Positions 3,535-5,067 of a DNA stretch of 5,067 bases are shown here, one piece after another; the stretch's first letter is position 1, and each line of letters starts with the position of its first letter. The notes under the pieces are model-generated. The model saw only the letters and a list, made by a program, of their open reading frames with translations. It did not search any database and was not told where the DNA came from. This DNA comes from an uncultured Lentisphaeria bacterium (lineage in GTDB: Bacteria; Verrucomicrobiota; Lentisphaeria; Victivallales; Victivallaceae). The translations under genes and the position numbers were made by a program. The stretch is from contig CASFXO010000052.1 of NCBI GenBank assembly GCA_949298665.1, positions 1-5,067 of the forward strand, in the 5' to 3' direction.

Positions 3535-5067
3535 ATGCGTCGCGAGGCGCAGGCGCTCCGGGAGGAATGGCGTGAACGCCGTACCGGAAGGACCGTCCTC
3601 CCGCAGGATCAGGCGGCGGCCCGACGCCTGGCGGCACGGATCCGGCCCGACCATCCGCGCCTGTATCTTACGCCGGAAACGCTCCCTCTCCTGAAAGCCC
3701 GTCTGGAACAGCCGCGCTGGCGGCAGTATTTTGAGGAAAATGTCCGCCGTCCCGCCGCCGACATTCCGGAAAACCCCTCCGTCTGGAACGGGGAAAAAGG
3801 TCAGGGGCGTAAACCCGACGGCAGCCGCGCCAACCTCCCCAAACCCACGGTCTGGGGTACGCAGGCGGCCCGTTGCGCCCTGCTCTGGCTGGTCGACGGC
3901 GACCGGGCGCAGCTGCAACGCGCCGTCCGGCTGCTGGAGCTGGCGGGCGAAGCCGCCCTGCTGAGCTTCGAATGCGGCGTGATGGCCGGAGACTATTACA
4001 ATACGGAAATGCTGAACGCCCTCTGCGCCGTCGACTGGATTTACGCGGACATCGATCCGGAAACGCGCCGGAAACTCCTGCGTCCCCTCCTCGAATACGT
4101 CTTCCGCTGCAAGACGGAATGCAACAAGTTCGTCTCCGGCGAAAGCCTCGCGCATGAAGGCGGGTTCTACGGCACGCAGATGCTCAAATGGTTCGCCGGA
4201 CTCGTCGCCCTCGGCAGCGGCACCGACGACGCGCTCGCCGAAAAGCTCCTGTGGGAGGGGCATTGCGAACACGAAGTCATGCTCGACATCCGCGAAGCCA
4301 TGGCCGGTGACGACGGCGGATTCCTTTCGCCGGCCAACAACTACCTCATGTCCACCTACCCGTGGGCCAGTTTCAACTATTTCGGCACCTGGGAATCCGC
4401 CACCGGCACGGTGTCGCCCAAGCGGAAACACCTGAAAACCTTTCCGGCGTGGTGCGCCTGGAATCTGATCCGCGGCGAATCCCGGCCTTTTTACGGACGC
4501 ACGCGGGACTTGTACGACTTCGGCGTCGGCGACACCGGCAACACCGACAAGTTCGCTCCCGCGCCGGACGCCAATCTGTATTTGTGCACGCATTACATCT
4601 CCGACGATCCGGAGGCGGTGCGTCTGGCGGCGGAACTCATCAACGAAGACCCGCTGCGGCGGGGCTGGCCGAACAACTATTACATCTTCGCGCCGCTGCT
4701 CGCCTTCCGGGCAATCCCGCCCGAGGTGCCGGAAACGGTCCGGCTGCCGGAACTGGGCACCCATGCCAAGCTCTTTGAACGCATGGGGATCGCCTTCTTC
4801 CGCTCCGGCTCGACGGCACAGGATACCTACGCCTGTTTCGTCACCAACAAGATTTCCCCGGCGCACCGGCATTTCGACGCCAACAGCTTCATGATCTTCA
4901 AATATGATTTCCTCGCGCTCGACACCGGCACCCGTCTCGGATTCCCCTTCAAGGAAAACCAGCATCTGGACAGTTACTACGCCCAGACCGTCGCCCACAA
5001 CGCGATGCTCATCCACATGCCGGAGGAACCGCTGCCCTCCTACTGGGTGGTGCGCAAAAGCCGCCTG
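3535..5067 (+). CDS. heparinase II/III-like polysaccharide lyase, catalytic body (3' end outside window)
   Basis: The frame is open from 3481 to the right edge (529 codons). The first in-frame ATG after the stops is 3535, with no convincing ribosome site; GTG 3502 is an alternative. Numbering from the ancestral start at 3307, 'DHPRLYLTPETLPLLKARLEQP' at about residues 116-137 is the usual entry to the alpha/alpha-toroid of this group. The toroid continues with 'HEGGFYGTQ' (His283, Tyr288) and 'NNYLMSTYPW' (Tyr346, Tyr351), candidates for the catalytic His/Tyr pair. The C-terminal beta-sandwich begins near 'HRHFDANSFMIF' (His520, His522, Asp524) and 'LALDTGTR', and includes 'TVAHNAMLIHMP' (His564), the most typical signature of heparinase II/III-like C-terminal domains. 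Family members cleave uronic-acid-containing polysaccharides such as heparan sulfate or alginate by beta-elimination in the periplasm. The substrate cannot be told here. Without the 3307 leader the product would lack a signal peptide, so it is probably not functional at its normal site. The family call is good; the start and activity are uncertain. Confidence 0.82.
   Translation, partial: MRREAQALREEWRERRTGRTVLPQDQAAARRLAARIRPDHPRLYLTPETLPLLKARLEQPRWRQYFEENVRRPAADIPENPSVWNGEKGQGRKPDGSRANLPKPTVWGTQAARCALLWLVDGDRAQLQRAVRLLELAGEAALLSFECGVMAGDYYNTEMLNALCAVDWIYADIDPETRRKLLRPLLEYVFRCKTECNKFVSGESLAHEGGFYGTQMLKWFAGLVALGSGTDDALAEKLLWEGHCEHEVMLDIREAMAGDDGGFLSPANNYLMSTYPWASFNYFGTWESATGTVSPKRKHLKTFPAWCAWNLIRGESRPFYGRTRDLYDFGVGDTGNTDKFAPAPDANLYLCTHYISDDPEAVRLAAELINEDPLRRGWPNNYYIFAPLLAFRAIPPEVPETVRLPELGTHAKLFERMGIAFFRSGSTAQDTYACFVTNKISPAHRHFDANSFMIFKYDFLALDTGTRLGFPFKENQHLDSYYAQTVAHNAMLIHMPEEPLPSYWVVRKSRL

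Noticed and set aside
3731..4778. Several overlapping + strand frames (3731-3964, 3873-4157, 4154-4435, 4362-4778)
   Set aside because: All lie in the wrong frames inside the heparinase-like gene, whose own frame is open across the whole region and runs off the window edge.
3331..5016. A 561-codon open frame on the minus strand opposite the lyase gene
   Set aside because: It mirrors the + strand lyase frame in high-GC DNA, where stop codons are rare on the opposite strand. The predicted peptide is rich in G, V, E, R and D with no recognisable domain, while the + strand frame shows clear heparinase-type motifs.

Overview
The window looks like a chromosomal segment of a GC-rich, polysaccharide-degrading bacterium, most likely of the Lentisphaerota/Victivallis type or a neighbouring PVC lineage. 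Three things suggest this: two paralogous 'FTLIELLVVIAIIAILA' prepilin-type proteins with the C-terminal H-Xn-DG signature, secreted or formerly secreted polysaccharide-active proteins interleaved with them, and the tail of a LacI-like sugar-sensing regulator. The taxonomic call is inference from family content, not from any marker gene.

Layout, all on the + strand. Bases 2-271 are the 3' end of a gene whose product resembles the C-terminal half of a LacI/GalR-type ligand-binding domain. A 48-base gap (272-319) carries a possible -10 element and a Shine-Dalgarno site. Pseudopilin-like gene 1 lies at 320-1108. It overlaps, or nearly abuts, a secreted right-handed beta-helix protein at 1098-2429. 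A 93-base AT-richer gap (2430-2522) leads to pseudopilin-like gene 2 at 2523-3299. Seven bases later comes a heparinase II/III-like gene, which runs in one frame from 3307 off the right edge. Its first 58 codons contain two in-frame stops (TAG at 3424, TAA at 3478), so as it stands the signal-peptide segment is cut off from the catalytic body, which is open from 3481 to 5067. There is no stretch above 300 bases without a gene, and I see no RNA gene, mobile element, CRISPR array or convincing intrinsic terminator.

Reading the genes together, a sugar-responsive regulator sits before an alternating series: pseudopilin, secreted beta-helix carbohydrate-binding or -cleaving protein, pseudopilin, polysaccharide lyase. 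Tight spacing suggests two small transcription units or one operon. The working idea is that this is a glycosaminoglycan- or uronate-type polysaccharide utilisation locus in which each enzyme is paired with a small pilin-like protein that helps export or surface display. That pairing is the most interesting system-level feature here, and its function is not established.

The second point of interest is a 15-bp direct repeat (3398-3412 and 3518-3532). Its copies bracket both premature stops and are exactly 120 bp apart. Loss of one copy plus the intervening DNA would rejoin the signal peptide to the lyase in frame.
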